A DNA stretch of 64,000 nt, taken from the NCBI RefSeq assembly GCF_031457955.1, contig NZ_JAVDXN010000006.1, positions 62,001 through 126,000 on the forward strand, given 5' to 3'. Source of the stretch: Mixta sp031457955 (GTDB taxonomy: Bacteria > Pseudomonadota > Gammaproteobacteria > Enterobacterales > Enterobacteriaceae). Shown piece by piece: positions 42,501 through 51,679 of the stretch (position 1 is the first letter of the stretch; every line of letters begins with the position of its first letter). Position numbers and translations under genes: made by a program. Below the pieces are notes generated by a model that did not search any database, was not told where the DNA came from, and saw only the letters and a list, made by a program, of their open reading frames with translations.

Positions 42501-43080
42501 GTTGCTCCGGCCCGGTCCATTCCTGGGCAATCACTTTCGCGATCGTCAGCGGCAGCGGATAACAGTGGCGCCGCCAGAAGTCAGCGGCCGCCTGACGACG
42601 CAGCGCAGATTCGTCTTCAATAAGCTGCTGTTCAAACAGCATTCCTGACTCAAACGCGTTGAGGTTCAACATGCGCTGGCAAAAGCCGTGGATGGTAAAA
42701 ATCGCCGCCTCATCCATTTGCCGCTCCGCCGCCAGCAGCAGCGCGGCGGCATCGGCGGGATCGCTGATTTCCTGCATCAGCGCCGCCAGCACAGGATTTG
42801 CGCTATTGCCGCGTACGCAGGCCAGCCGCAGCTCATGGATATTCTGACGGATGCGCCCACGAAGTTCGGCGGTGGCAGCCTCGGTAAAGGTCACCACCAG
42901 GATTTCTTCCACCGACAGCGGACGATGGAAAGCATTCTGCTGCCCGAGGCCCAGTAACAGCCTCAGGTAGAGTATGCCGATGGTAAAGGTTTTTCCGGTT
43001 CCCGCTGACGCCTCGATAAGCCGCTCCCCATGGAGCGGCAAGGTTAGCGGATCGAGCCGCTGCGGATGGTTGTCATTCAT
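39538..43080 (-). CDS. recB: Exodeoxyribonuclease V subunit beta RecB
   Basis: Helicase-nuclease of RecBCD, resects double-strand ends and loads RecA after Chi. 1180 aa, as E. coli. Walker A K30 (IEASAGTGKTF), LIDEFQDTDPQQY, IGDPKQAIYAFRGADIF, VTIHKSKGLEYPLVWLPF helicase motifs; C-terminal nuclease with D-Y-K in KYYLLDYKSNWLGEE near residue 1090. Overlaps both ptrA upstream and recD downstream by four bases, indicating coupled translation. Confidence 0.98.
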   Translation of the reverse strand: MNDNHPQRLDPLTLPLHGERLIEASAGTGKTFTIGILYLRLLLGLGQQNAFHRPLSVEEILVVTFTEAATAELRGRIRQNIHELRLACVRGNSANPVLAALMQEISDPADAAALLLAAERQMDEAAIFTIHGFCQRMLNLNAFESGMLFEQQLIEDESALRRQAAADFWRRHCYPLPLTIAKVIAQEWTGPEQLLSTLTPWLHGESPALKYAPDSEETLAQRHEKIVARIDNLKAQWRAAAADLRELIEKSGVDKRSYSSKHLPAWLNNVAAWVEEETLGYAVPKDLARFRQSVLLEKTKKGEPPRHPLFAEVDAFFAEPLSLRDLIIARALDEIRLATRREKKLRALLGFDDLLSRLDEALHQPGGDLLAEAIRARYPVALIDEFQDTDPQQYRIFRRLYIAQPENALLLIGDPKQAIYAFRGADIFTYMRARGEISAHYTLDTNWRSSPAMVASVNQLFSRLDNPFLFSQIPFIEVNAAPPNETRGFHLNGAEQPALRFWLQPGEGVGVSEYQQWMARQCAAEILHWLQAGLRGEALVGKQGDRRAVSASDITVLVRSRSEAAVIRDALENLNIPSVYLSNRDSVFTTPEARELLWLLQAVLAPELERTLRSALATSILGLDAVTIDAMSQDEDRWDMLVEEFAAYRQRWQQRGVLPMLRELMTRRHIAENLLASESGERRLTDLLHLGELLQEAAAQLDSEHALVRWLAQQIAQPNHQAASQQLRLESDRHLVQIVTIHKSKGLEYPLVWLPFAANFREAAQGLYHDRQTFQALLDLSDDEESLALAEQERLAEDLRLLYVALTRSVYHCSIGMAPLIKGNRKKEGNSDLHKSAVGYLVQRGEALNASGLQQALHDLSNDAVEVMMPEEAAEGRWQPEGDRMPQLDSLVITRPLQDHWRVTSYSGLQQHGPTVALDLAPRFDIDAAGETAEVAAPALTPHTFPRGASPGTFLHGLFETLDFNQPPEETWLAEQLQLAGFGEQWLPMLSDWIGRVLQTPLNQQGIHLAGLTPGRYLVELEFYLPMHQLLTAPALDAVMRQHDSLSARAPELNFQQVQGMLKGFIDLVFCWQGKYYLLDYKSNWLGEESAAYTPQAMAEAMIGHRYDLQYQLYTLALHRYLRHRVADYDYQRHFGGVFYLFLRGMDGSASENGVFHHRPSADFVMALDRLFTGDKVEAK

Positions 43081-45968
43081 TTCTTCTCGCTTGTCACCGG
43101 CAGCGTCTGCTGCAGGCTGCTAACGTTTGGCCAGGTTTTCCAGCCTTGCGGCGCGGCATATTCAGCTTTTCCATGCTGACTGCCGGAGATCTGCGACAGC
43201 ATAGCCAGTCCCTGCTTAGCAATCACCGCCCGGTGGAAGAAGTCCGCCAGGCTCTGCGGCGTCAGCGCTTTAATTTGTTCGATGACTTTTTCTCGGGTAT
43301 CGAAAGCGTAATTTTGCTGATAAAAATCTTTTTCGTAGCGACTGGCTTCTTCATCCAGCGTTTGTGGCCGCTGCTGTAGCTCATTAATCAGCGCCGCCTG
43401 ATACTGGGCGAAATCCTGCTGGCTCATTGCCCGCAGACGTTTTTCCGCCTCAGGATAGAAAGCCTCATAGCGTTGCAGCAGCAGCGCGGGCTGCTTGCTG
43501 TTGCTTTGCAACAGGAAACCAATGCCCCACTGACGACCAACCGCGATGCGGAAACTGAATACCGCATAGCCAAGCTGCTGCTGGGTACGCAACTGGTTAT
43601 AAAACCAGGGTTGAATAATCTGACTCAATAGCGTGCTGTTGGCAATACTTTGATGTTCGCTGTAGCCAACCGGCACATAGACCGCCGCCAATGCCGAGTC
43701 GCTGCTGCTGCCCGCTTTCTGAATATTGGCGCGCAGCGGCTGTTTGATAATGACATCTTTAGCATGCCACTCTTCTGTTCCCTTGCAGTTCAGCTGCTGC
43801 TTCACGTCATGCGCCAGCGATTTAACCGCCTGCGGCGACATATTCCCAACCACCAGCAACTCCGGCGCCGCCTGCTCTACCAGCATACGGCGATAGCTGT
43901 TCAGCTCTTTCAGGGTGATGGAATCCAGCAGTTTGCGGCGCTCGCTGCGTTCGGTATAGGGTAGCTGCGACAACATCTGCACCGGCTGAATCGCCTGATC
44001 AAACGCTTTACCTTTCTCCGCCGCATCCAGCTGCTGCTTATACCAGGACTTCGCCTGCGCCAGCAGATCTTCCGTTGGGACATAGCTGACGTACCCCTGC
44101 AACAGGGTAATTAACAGTTTTGGCAGCCGCTGGGTAAAGCCGCTGGCGCTCACGGTAAGCCCGTCGTTTCCACTGGTAGAGAAGCTAATGCCGCCCACCG
44201 CGGCCTGCGAACCCAGCTCATCCAGCGCCACGCCGGCCAGATAATCATTCAGCGCGAACAGCACCTGATTACGGGCGTTAGCCATGGCGGCGTCACTACG
44301 CAACGCCAGAGTAATACTGGCTTTTGGTTCGCTGGCGTAATAACGGCTCGGCATATAAAAGGCACGTAGCCCCGGCTCATTAATCAGCGGCTGAGGATGC
44401 GTTACCGGCTTGTCCGCTGTCGGGATCAGGCTAAAGTCATCGGGAATATAAGGATTCAGCGCGGGCATAGCCAGCGAGATCCCGGCGGCGGTCTGCTGCC
44501 ATTGTTTGAACAGATCGGCACTGATTTTATCAACCTGATAAGGCGCATCGACAAAATAAGCGACTTTGTTGTGCGGCTCGTCAGGGCTGATATACCAGAT
44601 ACGCGCATTTTGCGGCGTCATCTCCTGCAGGCGGGCGTTGATTTCCGCCGGATCGTAGCGATCAGCCAGGTAAGGCGCATCCAGCGTATGCTCAACCGGC
44701 ACGCGCAGCATGGTATCTACCAGCCATTCGATATAATCCATATCGCGCGTAATCGACGGATAGCGGAAATCCAGGTCCAGCACATGGGCCATTTCATCGA
44801 AGTAGCGTTTATCGATGCCTTTTTCACGCAGCATGGCAAGGTAATTAAAAATTGCTGCAACCACCCGATCGCGCTGCGCCAACCCTTTATCGGTCAGCGA
44901 AATGTTAATGGCGAAGAGGCCGCCGTTACGCGTAATCACCGGATCGGCACCGGCGTTAACCGCATCGGCCAGTCCCTGGCTTTGTAGCCAGTCAGAAAGT
45001 GTATCTTTGCTGCGGTTGCCAATCAGGTAGCTGATTAAGGTATCGGTTTTGCTGCGAAAGCGATCGGCATTGTTATCAATGCGAAATTCCACCCGCAGCT
45101 GTTTCAGCGGCTGAGCGGGAACATAATGAATGATAATGCCTTTTTGCTGGTCGGTGACCGCCGGAACCTTGATGGTGGGGACGCTGGCCTGGTGATTGCT
45201 CACCCGTCCAAATGTCTGCGCAGCGATGGTCGCCAGCTCCGGCAGCGGCTTGTTGCTGTAGATCACCGCCTTCATCAGGTTGGCCGAGTAATGCTGCTGA
45301 TAAAACTCGCGCAGCGCATCGTGCAGTTTACTGCCGGGTTTATCGCTTAGCGTTTCCAGGTTACCGCCGGAGAAGCGCGCAGCAGGATGGGCAGGGTTCA
45401 GCGTTTCCGCACCTACCTGCCCCATACGATGCCCGTCGCGGGAGCGCGCCATGGTCATTTCGGCATTAACGGCGTTCCGCTCGCGATCGGCATTAACCGG
45501 ATCGAGCAGCGGCTCGGCGATGGCGGCCGCCATGCGATCAACCGCAGGCGCCAGCGCCTCATTTTCCACTTCCAGATAGTAAGCAGTGCGATAGGAAGCG
45601 GTGCTGGCATTATGGCTGCCGCCATGTTTTTTGAGGAATTCTTCCAGGTTACCCGGCTCTGGATAGCGCTTCGATCCCATCAGCACCATATGCTCAAGGT
45701 AGTGCGCCAGCCCCAGCTGCCGGTCGGGATCGTCCAGCGAACCAATCGGTAACGACAACGCCGCCAGCGATTTTGTGGCCTGCGCATCGGAAACCAGCAG
45801 CACCGTCATGCCGTTATCCAGACGAATCGCCTGATAATGGCGAGGATCTTTATTACTTTTTTGAATCGCCCGATCAACAGGCTGCCAGCCTTTCTCAGCG
45901 CTGGCTACCTGGCTAAACATGGTGAAAATCAGTAACAGACTGGCTGTCCAGACAGCGTACTTTCGCAT
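43077..45968 (-). CDS. ptrA: Pitrilysin (protease III) PtrA
   Basis: Periplasmic zinc metalloprotease of family M16 degrading small peptides such as insulin fragments. 963 aa. Signal peptide MRKYAVWTASLLLIFTMFSQ with cleavage after VASA (residue 24). Inverted zinc motif HYLEH (H89, E92, H93) and second Glu in NADRERNAVNAEM. Four M16 half-domains; the C-terminal ones lack the zinc site as usual. Between recC and recB as in other enterobacteria, with a 110-base gap after recC. Confidence 0.97.
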   Translation of the reverse strand: MRKYAVWTASLLLIFTMFSQVASAEKGWQPVDRAIQKSNKDPRHYQAIRLDNGMTVLLVSDAQATKSLAALSLPIGSLDDPDRQLGLAHYLEHMVLMGSKRYPEPGNLEEFLKKHGGSHNASTASYRTAYYLEVENEALAPAVDRMAAAIAEPLLDPVNADRERNAVNAEMTMARSRDGHRMGQVGAETLNPAHPAARFSGGNLETLSDKPGSKLHDALREFYQQHYSANLMKAVIYSNKPLPELATIAAQTFGRVSNHQASVPTIKVPAVTDQQKGIIIHYVPAQPLKQLRVEFRIDNNADRFRSKTDTLISYLIGNRSKDTLSDWLQSQGLADAVNAGADPVITRNGGLFAINISLTDKGLAQRDRVVAAIFNYLAMLREKGIDKRYFDEMAHVLDLDFRYPSITRDMDYIEWLVDTMLRVPVEHTLDAPYLADRYDPAEINARLQEMTPQNARIWYISPDEPHNKVAYFVDAPYQVDKISADLFKQWQQTAAGISLAMPALNPYIPDDFSLIPTADKPVTHPQPLINEPGLRAFYMPSRYYASEPKASITLALRSDAAMANARNQVLFALNDYLAGVALDELGSQAAVGGISFSTSGNDGLTVSASGFTQRLPKLLITLLQGYVSYVPTEDLLAQAKSWYKQQLDAAEKGKAFDQAIQPVQMLSQLPYTERSERRKLLDSITLKELNSYRRMLVEQAAPELLVVGNMSPQAVKSLAHDVKQQLNCKGTEEWHAKDVIIKQPLRANIQKAGSSSDSALAAVYVPVGYSEHQSIANSTLLSQIIQPWFYNQLRTQQQLGYAVFSFRIAVGRQWGIGFLLQSNSKQPALLLQRYEAFYPEAEKRLRAMSQQDFAQYQAALINELQQRPQTLDEEASRYEKDFYQQNYAFDTREKVIEQIKALTPQSLADFFHRAVIAKQGLAMLSQISGSQHGKAEYAAPQGWKTWPNVSSLQQTLPVTSEKK

Positions 45969-46078
45969 CTAATCCCCTTGAGCTTTATCCTTGTTCCCAA
46001 CGCGGTATCGCTGGTCAAAACACATATCACGAGTGAAATCGGGCGGGTAACTATCCCGCCAGACGCTTTTGTTGCCGG

Positions 46079-49000
46079 TTAAATCGACGAGTCATCATTT
46101 TTCTCGGTATCGCTGCGGTTAAAACGCAACAGCGGCAATAGCCACTGTTCGGCTGCGGCACAAATAACATCAAGCTGCGCCGCTTCCAGCGTACGAAACA
46201 GGCGCTGCAGATAAGGATCGCTGCCTTCGCCTTCCAGCTGATAGTTGCCCTGCCAGGCAGTTAACAGCCTCGCACGCGCTTTGGCCTGCGTGGCTTCATC
46301 CATCAGCATGACGTCGTTTTTAGCGTCATAGCTGGCTTCCAGCCAGGCACCGCCGGTTTTCGCCAGCAGTAGCAGCGGCGAACTCATGCCGTCACGATAG
46401 CCTTCGACGTAGCGCGTTAGCCACGCCTGCGCCTGCTGCGCATCGACAGCGTCAAAGCACCAGCTGCTCTCTTTGCGCCCCAGCATACGGCTCTGTCCTT
46501 TACCGCCCAGCGCGCACCATGCCAAATGCTCCAGCCACAGCGCCAGGCCATCGGTAAAGTTCAGCACGCCCGGACGCCAGCGCAGCAGGCCGCTCTCCTG
46601 CACCTGCGGCAGCCAGCCGTTGAGTTTCACGCCAGCGATGGTCAGGTCGATCTCTATGCTGCGGCTTTCGGCGCGCAGCTCCCTGACCTGTTCCGCCAGC
46701 GGCGTCATCTCTTCCTGCTGCGTTTGCCAGAACAGTTCACCGAAAGCGCCATACGGCAATACGCCCGCCGCCCGATGATGATTAAACAACCGCTGGGTAT
46801 CTTCCTGTTCAATCAGGGCATTAAGCAGCTGCGCGTTAATTTGATAACGATCGAGCGCATCCAGTACGAACGGCTCGGCGTCAGGCAGCTCGGTCTGCTC
46901 CAGCGCAAAACTGACCCCGAGGCGCATCGTAAAGAAGGCGCGCACCGGATGACGCCAGAAACGCAGCAGCTGTTCAAAACTCAGCTCATGCATCTCCAGC
47001 GGCGGCAACGGCTGCATAAACGGCGGATGCGGTTCGCCGCTGCCGCGCGCCGCAGGCAGCCACTCTTGCGCAAAGCTGCGGTATTCCGCCTGCGGTGCGA
47101 AGTTTTGCGGGTCGAACGGCATACGGCTATGCAGACAGTGCAGATGCGCCAGCACCCGTTGCGCGCTGTTATCGACATCCAGCGCCTCATCACCCGGCAG
47201 ATGAAAGCTTTGCCCGATATAGTCCACCAGTTCAGTGACCAGCACCGAAGGATATCGTTCCGTATTATCCTGAATTGAGCGGCCAATATAGCTGATATAG
47301 AGTTTCTGCTGGGCCGACAGCAACGCTTCCAGGAACAGGAAACGGTCATCGTCACGGCGGCTACGATCGCCCTTTTGCGGCTGCTGCGCCATCAGATCAA
47401 ATCCCAGCGGCGGCAGCGTGCGCGGATAGACGCCGTCATTCATACCCAGCAAGCACACCACGCGAAACGGCACCGAACGCATCGGCATCAGGGTACAGAA
47501 GTTAACCGGCCCGGCGAGGAAACGCTGGCTGATACGCTGTTGTTCGAGGCGCGCGGCCAGCTCATCGCGCAGCAGCGTAGCCGGAACGCTATCGACGTAG
47601 CGTGCCTGCAGGCCATAGGCCATAACCTGTTGCCACTGCTCTTCAATCAGCATCAGCGCGGCATCGGTATTCACATCGGCGGCGAAAAAGGTTTGCAGCA
47701 GTTCGCGGCACAGCGGCTGCCAGTCGCTAAGCGTGCGCGGCAGGGCCAGGATCTGCCGCCAGTGGTTAAGCTGCATCAACAGTTCGGCCAGGTTACCGGC
47801 CAGCTCTGCAATCAGCCCGCTGGATTCGTCATAAGGCAGAATGCCATCCCAGTCGCCGTGGCTACTTTCCATCGCATAACCCAGCAGCATACGGGTAATC
47901 CCGAAGCGCCAGGTGTGCTGACCGGTCGGCGGCAGCTCCAGCTCGCGTACGTTATCATCATCCAGTCCCCAGCGAATGCCGGACTCTTCTACCCACATAC
48001 GTAACCGGCGCAACCCTTCTTCATCAATAGCAAAGCGCGTCGCCAACGCCGGTACTTCCAGCAAAGCCAGCACCTCTTCACAGGCGAAGCGGCTATCGGG
48101 CAAGGCAAGCAGATTGAGAAAGGCCATGATCGCCGGATGAGCGAAGCTGGCGCGGCGATCCGAGATCGCAAAAGGCAGATAGCGATCCGCCGAGGCGTTG
48201 CCAAACACCGCCTGAATATAGGGCGTGTAGGCATCAATATCGGCGACCATCACAATAATATCGCGTGCCGTCAGCGCAGGATCCGCCTCCATCATTGCCA
48301 ACAGCTGATCCTGTAACACTTCCACTTCGCGCTGCGGGCTGTGGCAAACATGCACCACCACCGAACGATCCTGCAGATCGAGACAGCGTTTTTTATGGCT
48401 GCTTTTTAGCTCTTCCGCATTCAGCCCAATAACCGCGTTATCTTCCAGCTCCAGCAGATCGTGCTGTAACGCCTGCAGCAGGGTATCTTGCGGCACCTCA
48501 ACAAAGGCATCGATCTCGCGCGCCTCCATTTGCGCCAGCAGATAAAGGTTGTCGCGCCCCAGCTTGCCCCATGAGGCGAGCAGCGGGTTGGTTAGCTGCT
48601 GTTCACCGGCGTCGTTGAACAGTGAAGAGGCGCCGTCGGGATCGCGAAACAGCGCGATCTCTTGCTGCTGTTGATGATGACGGCGACGGCGGCTTTGCAG
48701 CTTCGCCAGGAAAGCATAATCCTGAATATCACCCCAGTAGTGCCGACAGGGATTAGTGAACAGCAGATGAATATCGATATGCTTGCCCAACGCCTGCAGC
48801 GCCTGCAGATAAACCGGCGGCAGCGCCGATATGCCACAGATAAACACGCGATCCGGCAGGCCCGCCGGACGCGATTCGCTGTTCTCCAGCTTTTGAATAA
48901 ACCGCGCATAAAGGTTGGCGCGGTGCCATTCCGGCTGTTCAAGATCGCGGGTATATTCCACCAGCGCGGCCCACAGCGGCGCCTGCCACTGCTGCGCCTC

Positions 49001-49477
49001 GCCCAGGCCATCAAGGGTTTTGCCCTGCTGCCAGCTGTTCAGCCACTCGGGGCGATAAACCAGATACTGGTCATAGAGATCGGCCACGCGCGACGCCAGT
49101 TGAAACAGCTTACGCTTGTCGTCGTCATCGTTGAGATAGTGTTGCAGCGGGCGAAACGCCTCTTGCCGCAGCAGATCGGGCAGCAGCGTCATTAGCTTCC
49201 AGCTCATGCTGGCTTTATTAAAGGCGCTCTCTTTTGGAATGCCGGGCAATACGCGGACAAACATATCCCAGATAAAAGAGGCGGGCAGCGGAAAAGCGAT
49301 ATTGGCTGCAATGCCGAACTGCTGGGCCAGCTGCATCTGTAGCCATTGCGCCATGCCCGGACTTTGCACCAGTACCACTTCGGACTGAAAAGGATCGCGT
49401 AACGGTTCGTTCTCAATCAGATAGGCCGCCAGCGATTTAAGAATATCGAGCTGGTTGGAGTGATAAACCGTAAACAT
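46079..49477 (-). CDS. recC: Exodeoxyribonuclease V subunit gamma RecC
   Basis: Chi-recognising subunit of RecBCD with an inactive helicase-nuclease fold. 1132 aa (E. coli 1122). N-terminal MFTVYHSNQLDILKSLAAYL and QSPGMAQWLQMQLAQQFGIA are typical; the helicase core FICGISALPPVYLQALQALG and MPMRSVPFRVVCLLGMNDGV are retained but the ATPase residues are degenerate, as in the family. Separate promoter likely in the 143-base gap to ppdC. Confidence 0.97.
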   Translation of the reverse strand: MFTVYHSNQLDILKSLAAYLIENEPLRDPFQSEVVLVQSPGMAQWLQMQLAQQFGIAANIAFPLPASFIWDMFVRVLPGIPKESAFNKASMSWKLMTLLPDLLRQEAFRPLQHYLNDDDDKRKLFQLASRVADLYDQYLVYRPEWLNSWQQGKTLDGLGEAQQWQAPLWAALVEYTRDLEQPEWHRANLYARFIQKLENSESRPAGLPDRVFICGISALPPVYLQALQALGKHIDIHLLFTNPCRHYWGDIQDYAFLAKLQSRRRRHHQQQQEIALFRDPDGASSLFNDAGEQQLTNPLLASWGKLGRDNLYLLAQMEAREIDAFVEVPQDTLLQALQHDLLELEDNAVIGLNAEELKSSHKKRCLDLQDRSVVVHVCHSPQREVEVLQDQLLAMMEADPALTARDIIVMVADIDAYTPYIQAVFGNASADRYLPFAISDRRASFAHPAIMAFLNLLALPDSRFACEEVLALLEVPALATRFAIDEEGLRRLRMWVEESGIRWGLDDDNVRELELPPTGQHTWRFGITRMLLGYAMESSHGDWDGILPYDESSGLIAELAGNLAELLMQLNHWRQILALPRTLSDWQPLCRELLQTFFAADVNTDAALMLIEEQWQQVMAYGLQARYVDSVPATLLRDELAARLEQQRISQRFLAGPVNFCTLMPMRSVPFRVVCLLGMNDGVYPRTLPPLGFDLMAQQPQKGDRSRRDDDRFLFLEALLSAQQKLYISYIGRSIQDNTERYPSVLVTELVDYIGQSFHLPGDEALDVDNSAQRVLAHLHCLHSRMPFDPQNFAPQAEYRSFAQEWLPAARGSGEPHPPFMQPLPPLEMHELSFEQLLRFWRHPVRAFFTMRLGVSFALEQTELPDAEPFVLDALDRYQINAQLLNALIEQEDTQRLFNHHRAAGVLPYGAFGELFWQTQQEEMTPLAEQVRELRAESRSIEIDLTIAGVKLNGWLPQVQESGLLRWRPGVLNFTDGLALWLEHLAWCALGGKGQSRMLGRKESSWCFDAVDAQQAQAWLTRYVEGYRDGMSSPLLLLAKTGGAWLEASYDAKNDVMLMDEATQAKARARLLTAWQGNYQLEGEGSDPYLQRLFRTLEAAQLDVICAAAEQWLLPLLRFNRSDTEKNDDSSI

Positions 49478-49620
49478 GTTGGCTCCTGTTCAGTGCTGCT
49501 ACTGCGCGTTAGCGCGGGGACACTCTACCCCTTACATTGACTAATGCAACCATCGTGCAAAAAAACCGCAAAATTACCCTGCCTTATAAGGCCAGCTGGC
49601 GGAATGACCCGCCGACCACG

Positions 49621-49920
49621 CTATTGAGCACAGCGCAGCTGGCTTAGCGTAACAGCAGCCAGGCCGGGCCGGGAAGCCGTCGCCTGCCATAGCAGGCAGC
49701 CTTCTGTTGCGGGCTGCGTGTGCAGCGTGGTTTGCCAGCTTTCGATCTCCTGCCCCTGCAGACGCCTTGCCGCCACGCGCCAGGCCTCGCGCTGTTGCCA
49801 CTGCTGGTAAAAACCTGTCGCCAGTACCCGCTGATAGTGCAACAGCGCCGTTAAACTGACGGCAAACAGCAGCAGCGCCAGCAGCGTTTCCGCTACGCTA
49901 AAGCCTGTTTCACGCTGCAT
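49621..49920 (-). CDS. ppdC: Prepilin peptidase-dependent protein C
   Basis: Minor pseudopilin-like protein, 99 aa. Class III signal: short basic leader ending in G, then FSVAETLLALLLFAVSLTAL (residues 7-26) with the E at +5 needed for PilD/GspO processing. The remainder carries a Cys pair region (GCLLWQ, LRCAQ) typical of minor pilins. Overlaps ygdB by 11 bases, so part of the ppdA-ppdB-ygdB-ppdC operon. Confidence 0.85.
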   Translation of the reverse strand: MQRETGFSVAETLLALLLFAVSLTALLHYQRVLATGFYQQWQQREAWRVAARRLQGQEIESWQTTLHTQPATEGCLLWQATASRPGLAAVTLSQLRCAQ

Positions 49921-50320
49921 CAGGCTGACAACGATCTTGTGGAGAAAGCGGGCAAAAATCGAGCCAACCGTGCGCCCGCGCCCGCCAGCGCCCCGCCTCG
50001 CCCGGCGTCAGCCACTGCCATAGAGAGAGCGCCTCGCCGCTGGATGCTACGCCGCTGCCGCGTAGCAACGCTTCGTCGCTGGCATGGTGCAGCAGACAGG
50101 CGCGCCAGCCATGCTGCGGCTGCTGCTGGCAATGCCAGCCCTGCTGAGACGGCCAGCTCAGCCGTTCGCCCCATGCCAGCGCTGAAAGTGCCTGATGCTG
50201 CTCCAGCAGGAACTGCCGCTCGTCTGCCACCAGCGCCAGCGAACCATCAAGCTGCTGGCGCGTGGCGTGCAGCAGCCCGGCGCCCAGCAACAGGATCAGC
50301 AGCACCATCGCCAGCGCCAT
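49910..50320 (-). CDS. ygdB: YgdB family pseudopilin-associated protein
   Basis: 136 aa (E. coli 135). N-terminal hydrophobic helix MALAMVLLILLLGAGLL preceded by a REEGG reading upstream that would mimic a class III leader. The ATG at 50320 is chosen because GGGAGGAG lies just before it and the length fits. C-terminal LDFCPLSPQDRCQ matches the SDFCPL..RALCQ end of E. coli YgdB. Related to PilX/GspK-type minor pilins; exact function unknown. Confidence 0.82.
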   Translation of the reverse strand: MALAMVLLILLLGAGLLHATRQQLDGSLALVADERQFLLEQHQALSALAWGERLSWPSQQGWHCQQQPQHGWRACLLHHASDEALLRGSGVASSGEALSLWQWLTPGEAGRWRARAHGWLDFCPLSPQDRCQPDAA

Positions 50321-50334
50321 ACCGCCCTCCTCCC

Positions 50335-50880
50335 TTAAGGCAAATTGTGGGTGGTGGCGATGCTTTGCAGCCTGAATATATGCGCGGGAAAGCCCGGCGA
50401 TGCGCCGCTGAGCGTCACTGTGACTTGCTGCCCGCGGTGAGTAAACGCCAGCTCGGCCACGGTCAGGGTGGTGGGATCGGAAAGGCTTTCCCAGCCGTTG
50501 CCGTCGCAGCTGCTCACGGCGCGCTGCATCTCCAGTCGTTGATTGCGCAGTCGGTATCCGTACCATTCGCTCTCCTCATGCTCCGGCCCTTCCCAGCGAC
50601 CATTGCTGTTTTCATCCCACCTTACCAACAGGCAGTTTTGTTGAATAATCAGCGGCGTTCCCTGACATATGCCGCGACAGTAGCCCGCCCGACGAATCGC
50701 CTTTTCCAGCAGGCTCATTATCTGCTGTAGTTCTTCCTGTAACCGCACCTGGCTTTGCAATTGCAAATTTTGCCGCTGCAAATGGGGCAGCAGACGCAAC
50801 GCCCCAAGCATTAAAATGCCGCTCAGCGCCATCGCGATCAGCATTTCCATCAGGCTAAAACCAGCGGCTTTTACAGGCAT
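50335..50880 (-). CDS. ppdB: Prepilin peptidase-dependent protein B
   Basis: Minor pseudopilin, 181 aa. Leader MPVKAAG then FSLMEMLIAMALSGILMLGA with Glu at +5. Later AGYCRGIC, VRWDENSNGRWEG and SSCDGNGW match E. coli PpdB. Start at 50880 preferred over 50895 on the conserved MPVK. Overlaps ppdA by 10 bases and is followed by ygdB after 14 bases. Confidence 0.9.
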   Translation of the reverse strand: MPVKAAGFSLMEMLIAMALSGILMLGALRLLPHLQRQNLQLQSQVRLQEELQQIMSLLEKAIRRAGYCRGICQGTPLIIQQNCLLVRWDENSNGRWEGPEHEESEWYGYRLRNQRLEMQRAVSSCDGNGWESLSDPTTLTVAELAFTHRGQQVTVTLSGASPGFPAHIFRLQSIATTHNLP

Positions 50881-51335
50881 GGCGCAACCTCGCAAACCCG
50901 AATGCGCCCGCGTGACGAGATAATTACTCGCCAGCGCAGTTGGCCTTCACCAAAGATAATATGCCCCGCTTTTGCTACGTTACGTTTACCGTAAAACCCC
51001 GGCGTCCCTTCTATCGCGAAAATCTGCACCTGCGGATGCGGCGCCAGCAGCTGTAGCCGGTGCGCGCGTTCGCAGCCGGTTGCGGGCACCGCTCCGCTAC
51101 CAAGGCACCAGCGTTCACCCGCCAACAGCCACAACGGCTGCGGCTGGTTATGCCAGTTGGCCCAGGCGCGCACGCCATGTAAAAAGCGTTGTAGCTGCCG
51201 GGCGGTCTCCTGCATGCGCTGACGCTGCTGCCAGCTCTGCCAGCCCTGCAACGAAGCGAGGCTCAGCAGACCGGCTATGGTCACCACCAGCAGCAGCTCC
51301 ATTAGGGTAAATCCATCGCTATATCTGTTTTTCAT
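50871..51335 (-). CDS. ppdA: Prepilin peptidase-dependent protein A
   Basis: Type IV/type II minor pseudopilin of the GspH/FimT class, 154 aa. Leader MKNRYSDG then FTLMELLLVVTIAGLLSLAS with Glu at +5. Globular part contains WCLGSG...CERAH and a C-terminal CEVAPC, likely a disulfide. First gene of a four-gene pseudopilin operon; there is no pilin assembly ATPase nearby, so the machinery that uses them is elsewhere. Confidence 0.9.
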   Translation of the reverse strand: MKNRYSDGFTLMELLLVVTIAGLLSLASLQGWQSWQQRQRMQETARQLQRFLHGVRAWANWHNQPQPLWLLAGERWCLGSGAVPATGCERAHRLQLLAPHPQVQIFAIEGTPGFYGKRNVAKAGHIIFGEGQLRWRVIISSRGRIRVCEVAPCL

Positions 51336-51679
51336 TGCCCTATTGTGCCGCGCTGACCGGCCGCGACCAGCACGTTAGCAACAGCTTGCGGCCATGCTTC
51401 CCGATTTTCTCGTTAAATTGCAACGGCTTGCACAGCGTTGTGAAACTTGCCGCATCGCTGATGTTGAATGCGAAGCTGCACAACGTTCGAGGAAAGAAAG
51501 AGAATTCAAAAGCAGACGGAAAGGAAGTGAATGTATGAACCGTTATTGCCATGACCGCATAGCGTTGTCGCTGAGAGGGAAATTAGCGGCACGGGATGCG
51601 CCGAAAAAGGATCAGTATTACTGATGAGCAGATAGCATGAAGGTCAGCGGCGCGGGGATGCGCCGCTGAGGTGCCAGGG
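51336..51679. other. ppdA-thyA gap with one weak small ORF
   Basis: 344 bases. A plus-strand ORF at 51535-51624 (29 aa, MNRYCHDRIALSLRGKLAAR then DAPKKDQYY) is preceded by AAGGAAG eight to fourteen bases before the ATG, but has no recognisable relatives. A GC hairpin CAGCGGCGC-GCGCCGCTG at 51652-51675 lies just after thyA. In E. coli thyA and ppdA are closer, so this gap is longer than expected. Confidence 0.35.
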
